A DNA stretch of 15,640 nucleotides from Thermohalobaculum sp039026295 (GTDB lineage: Bacteria > Pseudomonadota > Alphaproteobacteria > Rhodobacterales > Rhodobacteraceae): the NCBI GenBank assembly GCA_039026295.1, contig JBCCMP010000072.1, forward strand, positions 1-15,640, in the 5' to 3' direction. The translations under genes were made by a program, and so were the position numbers. Shown piece by piece: positions 5,776 through 13,173 of this stretch (its first letter is position 1; every line of letters begins with the position of its first letter). The notes beneath the pieces are model-generated. The model had not been told where the DNA came from. It made no database searches and saw only the letters and a program-made list of their open reading frames with translations.

Positions 5776-7119
5776 ATGCTCAGAACCCTTTTCCGGGCGG
5801 CTTTGCGCGCCGCCCTTCCCGTTGCCGCTTTCCCAGCGATCGCGCTCGCCGAACAACCGGTGACGTCGTTCACATTGGACAACGGCATGGATGTGGTCGT
5901 GATCGAGGATAATCGCGCTCCCGTCGTGACCCACATGGTCTGGTACCGTGTCGGCTCCGCCGACGAGCCACGCGGCGTCAGCGGCATTGCACATTTCCTG
6001 GAACACCTGATGTTCAAGGGCACCGACGAGATCCCGGATGGCGCGTTCTCGAAAATAATTGCGGCGAACGGCGGTCAGGACAACGCGTTCACCTCCTACG
6101 ACTACACCGGCTATTTCCAGAAGATCGCAGCCGACCGTCTAGAACTGGTGATGAAGATGGAATCCGATCGGATGGTCGATGCCGTCATCACCGAGGACCA
6201 TGTCCGGACCGAACGTGACGTGATCATTGAAGAACGAAACTCACGCACCGACAATTCCCCCGATGCGCTGTTTGCCGAGCAGATGCGCGCCGCTCTCTAT
6301 CTGAACCACGCTTACTCCGTGCCGATTATCGGCTGGCGGCACGAGATGGAAGAATTGTCGCTCGACGATGTCATGACCTTCTATCAGCGTTACTACGCGC
6401 CCGACAACGCGATCCTCGTGGTCGCGGGCGATGTGACGCCCGACCAGGTGCGCACCTTGGCCGACAAGTACTACGGTCCGTTGAAACCGTCCGGTCACCC
6501 CCCTGATGCGCGGCCTCAGGAGCCGCCGCAACTGGCGCCCCGTCGCATTTCGATGCAGGATGAACGGGTTCGCCAGGACTATGTGATGCGGTTCTATCTG
6601 GTCCCTGCCTACGATCCGGAGAACCCCGGTGAGGCGGCAGCCCTTTCGGTTCTGTCCTCGATACTTGGGGACGGCCTCGCGTCGCGGTTCAGCCAAAGCC
6701 TACAGGTGGACCAGAAGATCGCCATTGGAACCGGTGCCTGGTATTATGCCCAGTCCCGTGATGACACGTCCTTCGGCATGTACGCGGTACCCGCTGAAGG
6801 TTTCACGCTGGCAGATGCAGAAGCTGCATTGGATGCCGAGCTGGCGAAAATGGTCGCCGAAGGCCCGACGCAGGAAGAAGTGGATCGTGTAAAGCGCGTG
6901 ATGCGCGCAAGCCGGATCTTCGCTCAGGACAGTATCTCGTCCCAGGCGCGTCTTTATGGTGCGGCCCTTTCGATGGGCTTCTCGGTCGAAGACGTTCAGG
7001 GCTGGGATGATGTGATCGCGGCGGTGACGCCTGAAGATGTTCGTGCAGCCGCGGAAAAGCACCTGATCATGAACCACTCGGTTACCGGAGAGTTGACCCG
7101 GAACGGGGAGGAGGGCTGA
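5776..7119 (+). CDS. M16 family zinc metallopeptidase, catalytic partner
   Basis: The protein has 447 residues. A signal peptide ends ALA at residues 23-25, so the enzyme should act in the periplasm. The inverted zinc motif HFLEH is at residues 73-77 (ligands His73 and His77, catalytic Glu76). The third ligand is Glu152 or Glu153 in VIIEERNSR, about 76 residues on, as the family requires. Two homologous halves are visible, each with the M16 fold; the second (from about residue 190) lacks a zinc site, as usual. M16B enzymes degrade unfolded peptides held in a closed chamber. GGAGGG lies about 6 bases before the start. The stop shares one base with the next M16 gene, so equal synthesis of both is expected. 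A heterodimer with that partner is inferred from the known bacterial M16B pairs such as those of Sphingomonas. Confidence 0.93.
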   Translation: MLRTLFRAALRAALPVAAFPAIALAEQPVTSFTLDNGMDVVVIEDNRAPVVTHMVWYRVGSADEPRGVSGIAHFLEHLMFKGTDEIPDGAFSKIIAANGGQDNAFTSYDYTGYFQKIAADRLELVMKMESDRMVDAVITEDHVRTERDVIIEERNSRTDNSPDALFAEQMRAALYLNHAYSVPIIGWRHEMEELSLDDVMTFYQRYYAPDNAILVVAGDVTPDQVRTLADKYYGPLKPSGHPPDARPQEPPQLAPRRISMQDERVRQDYVMRFYLVPAYDPENPGEAAALSVLSSILGDGLASRFSQSLQVDQKIAIGTGAWYYAQSRDDTSFGMYAVPAEGFTLADAEAALDAELAKMVAEGPTQEEVDRVKRVMRASRIFAQDSISSQARLYGAALSMGFSVEDVQGWDDVIAAVTPEDVRAAAEKHLIMNHSVTGELTRNGEEG

Positions 7120-8423
7120 TGCACATGCTTCGCTCGATAGTCGCTGCATCCACATTGCTGGTTGCAGGTCCGGCCTTGGCCGAGATCGACATCCAAAACG
7201 TGACGTCACCGGCAGGCCACAAGATCTGGTTGGTGGAAGAGCCGTCGATCCCGATCGTCTCGATTGAAATCGCATTCCGCGGTGGCCATCGCACCGATCC
7301 CGCTGACAAGGCGGGTCTGACCAACTTCACTTTCGGGATGATGAACGAAGGCGCGGGCGATCTGGATGCGGTCGCATGGTCGAAGCGCGCCGACGATATT
7401 TCGGCCCGGATCGGCTTCGACAACCGGCTGGACCGTGTGGAAGTCAGCGCCCGCTTTCTGGTGGAGACGCTGGAGGAAAGCACCGACTTCCTCGCCATGA
7501 CGCTTTCCAAGCCGCGATTCGATGCCGAGCCTATGGAAAGGGTCCGCAGACAGATCCTGTCCGGTATCCGTCAGGCGGAAACCGATCCGTCCGAAATTGC
7601 CAGCCAGACCTGGTGGTCCAGGGCGTTCCCTGACCACCCCTATGGCCGCGACCGGTCAGGCACCGCCGAGTCTGTTAGCGCCCTGACCGTTGCCGACTTG
7701 CAGGAAGCGCACGGCCGCCTGATGACAACTGCAAACGCATACATTGCGATTGTCGGCGCGATCGACGCAGCAAAGGCGGGCGAAATAATCGACCGGATCT
7801 TCGCCGAATTGCCGAAGGGCGAGGTTTTTGCGCCGAACACGCTGGCTGTGGCACCGCCCCCCGGCGTTTTCGTGGTGGAACAGGATGTACCGCAATCCGT
7901 CGCCATCCTGGGTCATGCCGGTATCGAGCGTGACGACCCCGACTTCATCCCGGCATATGTGATGAACTACATCCTCGGCGGCGGCGGCTTCTCTTCCCGC
8001 CTGACCGAAGAGGTCCGGGAAAAGCGCGGACTGGCCTATTCGGTTTATGCCTATCTCAGCGTTTATGAAGAAGCCGCGCTCTACATGGCCGGCGTTCAGA
8101 CCGCTAACGAGCGCGTCGCCGAGAGCATCGACGTGATAAAGGAAGAATGGGCCCGCATGGCCGCAGAGGGCCTGACGCAGGAAGATCTGGACAAGGCCAA
8201 GACCTACCTGACCGGCAGCTTCCCGCTTCGCTTCGATTCAAACTCCAAGATCGCAAACTACCTCTTGTTCGTGCAGCTTGCGGATCTGGGGATCGACTAC
8301 ATCAACACCCGGAACAGTCTGATTGAAGCAGTCACACTGGAACAGGCGAAGCGTGCGGCAGCGCGGATCCTTGATCCTGATGCCTTGTCAATCGTCGTAG
8401 TCGGCAAACCGGTCGGACTTTGA
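7119..8423 (+). CDS. M16 family protein, non-catalytic partner
   Basis: The protein has 434 residues. A signal peptide ends ALA near residues 19-21. At the place of the zinc motif it reads NFTFG (residues 69-73), so both His ligands and the Glu are lost and it cannot bind zinc there. The C-terminal half keeps EEVREKRGLAYSVYAY (297-312), with Arg303 and Tyr307 matching the Arg/Tyr pair that in M16B partners holds the C-terminus of the substrate. These changes are the expected split of labour in a heterodimer with the upstream gene. ATG 7119 overlaps the upstream TGA by one base. ATG 7125 two codons on is equally served by the GGAGGAGGG at about 7107-7115 and would lose only two residues. A strong hairpin follows the stop. 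Confidence 0.91.
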   Translation: MHMLRSIVAASTLLVAGPALAEIDIQNVTSPAGHKIWLVEEPSIPIVSIEIAFRGGHRTDPADKAGLTNFTFGMMNEGAGDLDAVAWSKRADDISARIGFDNRLDRVEVSARFLVETLEESTDFLAMTLSKPRFDAEPMERVRRQILSGIRQAETDPSEIASQTWWSRAFPDHPYGRDRSGTAESVSALTVADLQEAHGRLMTTANAYIAIVGAIDAAKAGEIIDRIFAELPKGEVFAPNTLAVAPPPGVFVVEQDVPQSVAILGHAGIERDDPDFIPAYVMNYILGGGGFSSRLTEEVREKRGLAYSVYAYLSVYEEAALYMAGVQTANERVAESIDVIKEEWARMAAEGLTQEDLDKAKTYLTGSFPLRFDSNSKIANYLLFVQLADLGIDYINTRNSLIEAVTLEQAKRAAARILDPDALSIVVVGKPVGL

Positions 8424-8434
8424 TCATTTAACAA

Positions 8435-8464
8435 AAGGGGCTCCGCGGCAGCGTGGAGCTCTTT
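8435..8464. terminator. Two-way intrinsic terminator between convergent genes
   Basis: A 10-bp stem (8435-8444 with 8455-8464, two G-T pairs) closes a 10-base loop between the M16 stop at 8423 and the zinc-ribbon gene stop at 8467. TTT ends the stem on the plus strand. On the minus strand the run is CTTTTGTT, a better T-tract. It should stop transcripts from both sides, more strongly the minus one. Confidence 0.62.
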
Positions 8465-8466
8465 CG

Positions 8467-9366
8467 TCAGGTCTTCTCTTCCAGTTGATCCGTCACCCAG
8501 TCTGTCAGACCTGCAAAAGTCTCTGCGGTGCGCAGGCGCAGGTCATCGATCGTGGCAACATATTCGATCAGCGCGCCTTCACTGCCCGGGAAGCGTTCGA
8601 TAATCGTCGGATGCAGGGTGTAGAGCGTGATCATCACGGCAGCGATGATTGCGATCAGCAAAAATCCCGTCAGGAAAGCGCCAGTGCCCGCAGCCTTCTT
8701 TCGGTTGTTGCGTTTGACTTTGCGATCATGCGCACGCCTGATCCGACGCACATCGGTGGGCTTGGCATCCTGCTTTTCCGACGGACGCTCGATCCGCCGC
8801 CGCAGGTCGTCATCGTCCATCGACTGGGACACTGCCCGGGCCTGCTGCTCCTGCTGCGCGGCCATGCGCTCTTCAGCAATGCGCTGGCGCGCCTGATCGT
8901 TACCCTGTCCGGGTAAATTGCCGTCCCTGGGTCCGCGGGACCTGAGAGATTCCACGACGCCCGCCCCGGAAACCGCGGCGGCCGCGCGATCTTCGGACTG
9001 CACCTCCGCAAGCATCTGCCGTATCTCGGCCAGTTGCTCACTGCGGGACGCGTCGCTTGGTCCGTCACCATGCGGTCGCGCCGACGCCCCGGACTCGAAC
9101 ACCTGGGGCTGGTTCGTCTGCGGGCTCTGCGGAAAGGGCGGCGGAACATCCGTTTGGACTTGCGGCTTACCGACAGCATCCGGGCCAGCCCAGTTTATCC
9201 CGGTCGACTGCGACGGCGACGGGGCCCCCGGCGAGCCAAGAACCAACGGCGGGTAGGCATGCCAGGAGTTCCCGCAATTCATGCAGGACACCTGCCTGCC
9301 TTTTTCGCCAACCGACCCCGGCGGAAGCTGATAGCGCGCCTCACACGATGGGCAAATGAGTTCCAT
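8467..9366 (-). CDS. MJ0042-type zinc-ribbon protein with one membrane span
   Basis: The protein has 299 residues. An N-terminal zinc ribbon has Cys5, Cys8, Cys28 and Cys31 (CPSC then CMNC), in the MJ0042 pattern ending GNSWHAYPP. A long polar, Pro/Gln/Arg-rich middle (about 40-225) is probably disordered and turns strongly basic (KRNNRKK) just before a single membrane span at about residues 231-251. About 48 residues follow, with an amphipathic helix. The basic flank predicts that the ribbon faces the cytoplasm and the tail the periplasm. It diverges from ftsE, and I recall this neighbourhood as common in Rhodobacterales, which hints at a link to division or the envelope; no function is established. 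GGGGAA lies about 8 bases before the start. The stop is next to the shared terminator. Confidence 0.85.
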   Translation of the reverse strand: MELICPSCEARYQLPPGSVGEKGRQVSCMNCGNSWHAYPPLVLGSPGAPSPSQSTGINWAGPDAVGKPQVQTDVPPPFPQSPQTNQPQVFESGASARPHGDGPSDASRSEQLAEIRQMLAEVQSEDRAAAAVSGAGVVESLRSRGPRDGNLPGQGNDQARQRIAEERMAAQQEQQARAVSQSMDDDDLRRRIERPSEKQDAKPTDVRRIRRAHDRKVKRNNRKKAAGTGAFLTGFLLIAIIAAVMITLYTLHPTIIERFPGSEGALIEYVATIDDLRLRTAETFAGLTDWVTDQLEEKT

Positions 9367-9409
9367 GCGTCTGCTTCCCCAGCAATTTTAAGCACTCGGA
9401 TCAATCATC

Positions 9410-9415
9410 TATAAC
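9410..9415 (+). promoter_or_regulatory. Possible -10 box of the ftsEX operon
   Basis: TATAAC lies 37 bases before the chosen ftsE start, in the divergent gap 9367-9452. TTTAAG at 9387-9392, 17 bases ahead, is only a half match to a -35. The position fits the only promoter needed for ftsE-ftsX-acyltransferase. This is a single-site guess. Confidence 0.33.
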
Positions 9416-9452
9416 CCGCCATCGCAGCAACGCCAAGATGCAGGGTCTATTG

Positions 9453-10190
9453 ATGGCGCGCTCAAGCTCTGCCATGGTCCGCGCAGACAAATCCTATCGA
9501 CCGGACCCGCGCGTGATCCTTCTGGACAAGGTTTCCTTTGGCTATGATGGGCGCCAGACGCTGACCGAGTTGTCGGCTGAGATCGCGCCCGGAACCTTTC
9601 ATTTCCTGACCGGCCCGTCCGGCGCGGGGAAGACGACGTTCATGAAGCTGCTCTATCTTGAGCACAAAGCGACATCCGGGACATTCCGTCTCTTCGAGCA
9701 GGACCCGGCGGAACTGGAGCCGCCCGAGATTGCATCGCTCAGACGCCGTATCGGCGTCGTGTTCCAGGAGTTTCGCCTGCTGGATCACCTGTCGGTGGTC
9801 GACAACATTGCCCTGCCGCTCAGCGCTGCGGGGAAGCTCGTCGCGGACCACCGGCAGGACATTCTGGATCTGGTGAACTGGGTCGGCCTCGACCATCGCG
9901 CACTCGCCCTACCCCCAGAGCTATCAGCGGGCGAGAAACAACGCGCCGCGATTGCGCGCGCCGTCATCAATTCGCCGGACATAATCCTCGCGGATGAACC
10001 GACCGGCAACATTGACCCGGAAATGGGCGGCCGGATCCTCAGACTGCTCGTCGAGCTCAACAAGCTCGGCAAGACGGTTGTGCTTGCGACGCATGATCTG
10101 AACCTGATCAGGTCGGCAAAGGGATCGGTCGAGGCACGAATTTTGCGCCTGTCCGATGGCCACCTTGCGCAGGGGGCGACCTTCCTATGA
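9453..10190 (+). CDS. ftsE: Cell division ATP-binding protein FtsE
   Basis: This is the cytoplasmic ATPase of the FtsEX complex, which in other bacteria controls cell-wall hydrolases at the division site. All ABC motifs are present in the 245-residue product: Walker A GPSGAGKT (54-61), Q-loop Gln105 in VVFQEF, signature LSAGEKQR (158-165), Walker B IILADEP (177-183) and switch His214 in ATHD. The GTFHFLTGPSGAGK run and VVFQEFRLL are typical of FtsE. An N-terminal extension of about 20 residues precedes the usual start of the domain. ATG 9453 is preferred because AGGG lies 7 bases before it; ATG 9438 is five codons earlier with no binding site, and ATG 9474 is also possible. It overlaps ftsX by 4 bases (ATGA). 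Confidence 0.93.
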   Translation: MARSSSAMVRADKSYRPDPRVILLDKVSFGYDGRQTLTELSAEIAPGTFHFLTGPSGAGKTTFMKLLYLEHKATSGTFRLFEQDPAELEPPEIASLRRRIGVVFQEFRLLDHLSVVDNIALPLSAAGKLVADHRQDILDLVNWVGLDHRALALPPELSAGEKQRAAIARAVINSPDIILADEPTGNIDPEMGGRILRLLVELNKLGKTVVLATHDLNLIRSAKGSVEARILRLSDGHLAQGATFL

Positions 10191-11086
10191 CGACCGGCCG
10201 ATCGATCGACGACATTGCCGTCTCCGACGCACCGGCAGCGCTGCCCTCGGCTGACTGGACCACAGCGCTCACGACACTCGTTGCAGCCGCCATGGCCTTT
10301 CTTGCGGTATTGACGCTGGCCGCTGGATTGGCGGCGAATCGTCTGGCCAGCGAGTGGCGGGCAGACCTGGCTGGCGTGGCAACCGTCAGAGTTTCGGCAC
10401 CGCGGCACGAGATGGACGAAAAGGTGCAGACAGTGCTGGAGGTGCTTCGAACAACCCCCGGCATTGCCGAGATCCGCGTGCTGACAGATCAGGAACAACT
10501 CGCATTGCTGGAACCTTGGCTCGGGTCGGGCAATGATCTGTCCAGGCTCCCGGCCCCAAGACTGATAGATGTCGAACTTGATGCCGCAGGGCCCGATGCG
10601 AATGCCTTGCAGGCACGTTTGGACCTGACCGTAAGCGGCGTCATCTATGACGATCACGCGGCATGGCGGGCCCCATTGGCCGCCGCTGCGCGCGCGCTGG
10701 AGCGTCTGGCTTTTGGCGCAGCCATTCTGGTCCTGCTGACCGCCGGCGGTATGGTTGCCTTTGCATCGCGGGCGACGCTGGCCGCCAATCGCCACGTTAT
10801 CGAGACCGTCCGCCTGATGGGGGCAGAGGACAGCTTTCTAGCAGGGGCCTTTGTGCGGAACATGGCCAAGCGTGCCCTCACCGGTGCGCTTGCAGGCTCG
10901 CTGATCGGAACAGGTTTGCTGGCCCTGCTCCCGGCCATCGATGCGGATCAGGCGCTGGGCGCAACAGTCAGCCCGGGCCCTGCGGGTTGGGTGGTTCTTG
11001 CGGCGGGCGTCCCACTCGCAGTTGGGGTGGTTGCCTGGCTCTCGGCACGCACCGCGGTTCGCATTGTTCTGCGCCGCATGCCCTGA
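10187..11086 (+). CDS. ftsX: Cell division protein FtsX (permease-like)
   Basis: The 299-residue membrane partner of FtsE has the FtsX topology: TM1 at about 27-51, an extracytoplasmic domain at 52-172, then TM2 173-197, TM3 228-250 and TM4 266-287. The cytoplasmic loop VIETVRLMGAEDSFLAGAF (204-222) is the conserved element that contacts FtsE. The extracytoplasmic domain would pass the ATP-driven signal to a murein hydrolase or its activator; no such partner gene lies nearby. Starts by ATGA overlap with ftsE and ends by TGATG overlap with the acyltransferase gene, so all three are translationally coupled. The sequence is strongly Ala/Leu-rich and conserved poorly outside the membrane parts, as usual for FtsX. 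Identity rests on topology and the FtsE neighbour. Confidence 0.92.
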   Translation: MTTGRSIDDIAVSDAPAALPSADWTTALTTLVAAAMAFLAVLTLAAGLAANRLASEWRADLAGVATVRVSAPRHEMDEKVQTVLEVLRTTPGIAEIRVLTDQEQLALLEPWLGSGNDLSRLPAPRLIDVELDAAGPDANALQARLDLTVSGVIYDDHAAWRAPLAAAARALERLAFGAAILVLLTAGGMVAFASRATLAANRHVIETVRLMGAEDSFLAGAFVRNMAKRALTGALAGSLIGTGLLALLPAIDADQALGATVSPGPAGWVVLAAGVPLAVGVVAWLSARTAVRIVLRRMP

Positions 11087-11853
11087 TGGCCGCCGACCTG
11101 CAATCCCCGCCCGAAAGCCTTGGAGGACCCCTCCAGGCCATAAGAGGCCTGCTCTTCATCGCGCTGATGTACCTGCTGCTCCTGGTGATGGGGCTCCTCT
11201 GCCTGATCCCGTCCAAGATCTCGCGGAATTGGGCCATGGTTTTTATCCACGCCTATTGCGACGCGGTGATGTGGATGCTGCGCGTCATCGTCGGCACGCG
11301 CTGCGAGGTTCGCGGAACACCGCCCACCGGGGCATGCCTTGTCGCCTCAAAACATCAGTCCTTTCTGGATATCATCATCCTGACCCGCGCCCTTCCCCGC
11401 CCGGCCTTTGTGATGAAAAAGTCCATCCGCTGGGTGCCGGTGCTGGGCGTCTATGCGGAAAGGCTGGGATCGATTCCGATCGATCGCAGCGATGGCGGGC
11501 AGGCCATGAAGGCGATGATCGCGGGTGCCGGGGCGCAGGCACAGGGCCGACAGCTGATTGTATTTGCGCAAGGCACGCGGGTGCCGCCGGGCGTCGACGC
11601 GCCGTTCCGGCCCGGGGTGCTGCGATTGCGAGAGAAGACAGGTCTTCCGATCACCTTGGCGGCGCTGAACACGGGCTGGTTCTGGCCGCGCGTCGGAATC
11701 AGACGAACGCCCGGCACAGCGGTCGTGGAGTTTCTGACGCAGATCGACGCCAGTGGAAAAGTAACGATCGATGAAGTTGCAGCGCCGATAGAAGCGGCAT
11801 CAAAAAGACTGGCCGATGAAGCTGCCGCGGAAATCTACGGCACTGCGCACTAG
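11086..11853 (+). CDS. PlsC-family lysophospholipid acyltransferase
   Basis: The enzyme would acylate 1-acyl-glycerol-3-phosphate, or another lysolipid, at the cytoplasmic membrane. The product has 255 residues. An N-terminal hydrophobic anchor covers about residues 19-41. Motif I is HQSFLD (catalytic His90, Asp95). Motif II is GSIPIDR (128-134). Motif III reads AQGTR (161-165) where most members have PEGTR, so the Glu is Gln here. Motif IV is LPITLAALN (187-195). The start at 11086 shares one base with the ftsX stop; longer readings of the same frame run into ftsX and are not believable. Which acceptor it uses (lysophosphatidate for phosphatidate, or lyso-ornithine lipid as in OlsA) cannot be told, so no symbol is given. 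Being coupled to ftsEX suggests membrane lipid supply tied to division (inference). Confidence 0.88.
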   Translation: MAADLQSPPESLGGPLQAIRGLLFIALMYLLLLVMGLLCLIPSKISRNWAMVFIHAYCDAVMWMLRVIVGTRCEVRGTPPTGACLVASKHQSFLDIIILTRALPRPAFVMKKSIRWVPVLGVYAERLGSIPIDRSDGGQAMKAMIAGAGAQAQGRQLIVFAQGTRVPPGVDAPFRPGVLRLREKTGLPITLAALNTGWFWPRVGIRRTPGTAVVEFLTQIDASGKVTIDEVAAPIEAASKRLADEAAAEIYGTAH

Positions 11854-11862
11854 CCGGCGATC

Positions 11863-11883
11863 CGGATCTCAGACACCGATCCG
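11863..11883. terminator. Weak hairpin between acyltransferase and J-domain genes
   Basis: CGGATC (11863-11868) and GATCCG (11878-11883) form a 6-bp stem with a 9-base loop in the 46-base gap between convergent stop codons. The left arm also sits in the perfect palindrome GATCCGGATC (11859-11868). No T-run follows on either strand, so termination by this alone is doubtful. Confidence 0.25.
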
Positions 11884-11899
11884 CGCGCGCCGCGCCGTA

Positions 11900-12568
11900 T
11901 CAGTCCTTGAAGCCCCGGCTGTTCTTCAGAATGTCCCATGCCCGAATGACACGCGACAGCCGCGCTTCATCGCCTCGGGCACCGCCGTTCATGTCCGGAT
12001 GCAGGTCCTTGACCAGTTCGCGGTATCTCGATCGGACCTCAGCCCGCTTTTCGACGTCATGGGACAGACCAAGCGTGTCCATCGCGCGCGCCTCGTCACG
12101 GGTAAGGCGGCGAAAGCGTGACCGGCGTTTTTCTTCACCGCCCGGATTCTGCGTTGCCGACTCGCCAAGTACGTCCATCGGATCAGAGAACCCCCAGCGC
12201 GCCCAGGCCTTCCCCTCCCCATGCGGCTTGTTCTCGGTTTCCGCTTTGCCGCGGCCTTTGAACGACCATGTCGGCCGCTCCCAGGTCCGGTCTGCCTTGA
12301 CCTGCTCGTCCAGTTCTTCTTCGCTCCAGCCTTCAAAGAAGTTCCACGTCTTGTTGAACTCGCGCACATGGTCCAGGCAGAACCAGCGAAATTCGTTCAG
12401 CCGCTCTGGCGACGCCGGTGCCCTGTAGGTCGCCTTTGCCTGGCACCCCGGCCACTCGCAAACCCGCCCCGATCCCGAAAACGCCCCCGACATCCCCCGC
12501 TGACGCGCACGGCGGCGCTTGTCGGCAGTGACCGAGATGTCATAATCCAAGGGTGAGCGTTGCGACAT
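11900..12568 (-). CDS. J-domain protein with a Cys3His zinc-like site
   Basis: The product has 222 residues. A J domain lies at the C-terminal end (about residues 158-222), with the HPD motif at 190-192 in KDLHPD, which activates DnaK-type chaperones. The N-terminal half carries CEWPGC (Cys37, Cys42) and FCLDH (Cys64, His67), a likely zinc site, in a Trp/Phe-rich region. A C-terminal J domain is the reverse of classical DnaJ, so this is a specialised co-chaperone; its client is unknown. The start at 12568 (MSQRSPLDYD) is preferred over an in-frame ATG 26 codons earlier, because that stretch would fill the divergent gap shared with bolA and looks unconserved. A bolA neighbour, linked to iron-sulfur handling, hints at a related role (inference). 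Confidence 0.87.
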   Translation of the reverse strand: MSQRSPLDYDISVTADKRRRARQRGMSGAFSGSGRVCEWPGCQAKATYRAPASPERLNEFRWFCLDHVREFNKTWNFFEGWSEEELDEQVKADRTWERPTWSFKGRGKAETENKPHGEGKAWARWGFSDPMDVLGESATQNPGGEEKRRSRFRRLTRDEARAMDTLGLSHDVEKRAEVRSRYRELVKDLHPDMNGGARGDEARLSRVIRAWDILKNSRGFKD

Positions 12569-12624
12569 GACCGGCTTTCGACTTCGGACCAACGCGCCGC
12601 AAAGCAGCGCGGCCCGTAACACTA

Positions 12625-12644
12625 GTCGATCCGCGTTAATCGAC
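12625..12644. promoter_or_regulatory. Operator-like inverted repeat between J-domain gene and bolA
   Basis: GTCGAT and ATCGAC are perfect 6-base inverted arms separated by 8 bases, in the 113-base divergent gap. Size and spacing fit a site for a dimeric regulator that could govern both genes. A second, GC-only pair (GCCGC/GCGGC, 12596-12613) lies nearby and is less specific. No known regulator consensus is recognised. Confidence 0.3.
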
Positions 12645-12681
12645 AACCTTCAAAGACAACAAATAGAGGGTTGACAGCACC

Positions 12682-12948
12682 ATGAGCATGCAGGCGCAGA
12701 TGCAGGCGAAACTGACCGAAGCCTTTACCCCGACGGAACTGGAGGTCATCGACGAAAGCCACCAGCATCACGGCCATGCCGGTTGGCGCGAAAGCGGAGA
12801 GACGCATTTCCGCGTCCGCATGGTTGCGGCCGCATTTGACGGTCAGAACCGGGTTGCGCGCCAACGCGCTGTCAACGCCTGTTTGAAAGATGAACTGGCA
12901 ACGACGGTACATGCCCTTGCCATGGAATTACGTGCGCCGGGGGAATGA
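12682..12948 (+). CDS. bolA: BolA family protein
   Basis: The 88-residue product is of normal length. Seen: the ESHQHHGH segment (25-32), THFRVRMVAAAF (41-52), and NRVARQRAVNACLKDEL with VHALAMELRAPG at the end, all typical of BolA. In bacteria and mitochondria BolA proteins bind a 2Fe-2S cluster together with a monothiol glutaredoxin and help iron-sulfur trafficking. In enteric bacteria BolA is also a stress and shape regulator. The His-rich loop and the conserved C-terminal His are the likely cluster ligands. A GAGGG lies 11 bases before ATG 12682, and ATG 12688 is an equal choice with better spacing loss of only two residues. It diverges from the J-domain gene. Cytoplasmic. Confidence 0.93.
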   Translation: MSMQAQMQAKLTEAFTPTELEVIDESHQHHGHAGWRESGETHFRVRMVAAAFDGQNRVARQRAVNACLKDELATTVHALAMELRAPGE

Positions 12949-12988
12949 AGGTGCTAACAAAAGGTGCGGCGATCAAGCGAGAACGACA

Positions 12989-13168
12989 ATGAAATCATTT
13001 CACTGGCTGGTTCTGTCGGGCACGCTTTTCCTGCCCGGATGCGTGGCGGTTACCGTGGTGGACACGGCAGTCTCCGCAACGGCCACAGCAGTCGGAACCG
13101 CGGTGGATGTCACTGCCGGCGCCGTTGAAGCCGCGGGCGATCTGGTGATCGGCGACGACGAGGACTAG
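12989..13168 (+). CDS. Small lipoprotein of 59 residues (NF038104-like)
   Basis: The signal peptide has a hydrophobic core at residues 4-14 and a good lipobox LPGC, so lipidation at Cys18 is expected. The mature 42 residues are a Val/Ala/Thr repeat-like stretch (VVDTAVSATATAVGTAVDVT) ending in an acidic GDDED tail. I associate this composition and length with a family of very short lipoproteins called NF038104 in databases; this is from memory. No function is known. The frame is open 99 bases further upstream, but the lipobox fixes ATG 12989 as the start. The binding site is weak (GAGA). It lies 40 bases after bolA and may be on the same message. The stop is only 5 bases from the stop of the convergent neighbour. 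Confidence 0.75.
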   Translation: MKSFHWLVLSGTLFLPGCVAVTVVDTAVSATATAVGTAVDVTAGAVEAAGDLVIGDDED

Positions 13169-13173
13169 GCGGG

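Noticed and set aside
9785..10795. Minus-strand open frame of 336 codons opposite ftsE and ftsX
   Set aside because: It covers the ABC motifs and membrane segments of two well-supported genes. The product is rich in Cys, Arg and Gly with no family pattern, a GC-rich shadow.
10663..11085. Upstream extension of the acyltransferase frame into ftsX
   Set aside because: The extended residues are a shifted reading of ftsX. The TGATG overlap at 11086 and the hydrophobic N-terminus give a complete protein from there.
12671..12676. A perfect TTGACA -35 hexamer just before bolA
   Set aside because: It lies 5 bases before the start codon, where no -10 can follow before the gene. It is part of the ribosome-binding area by chance.
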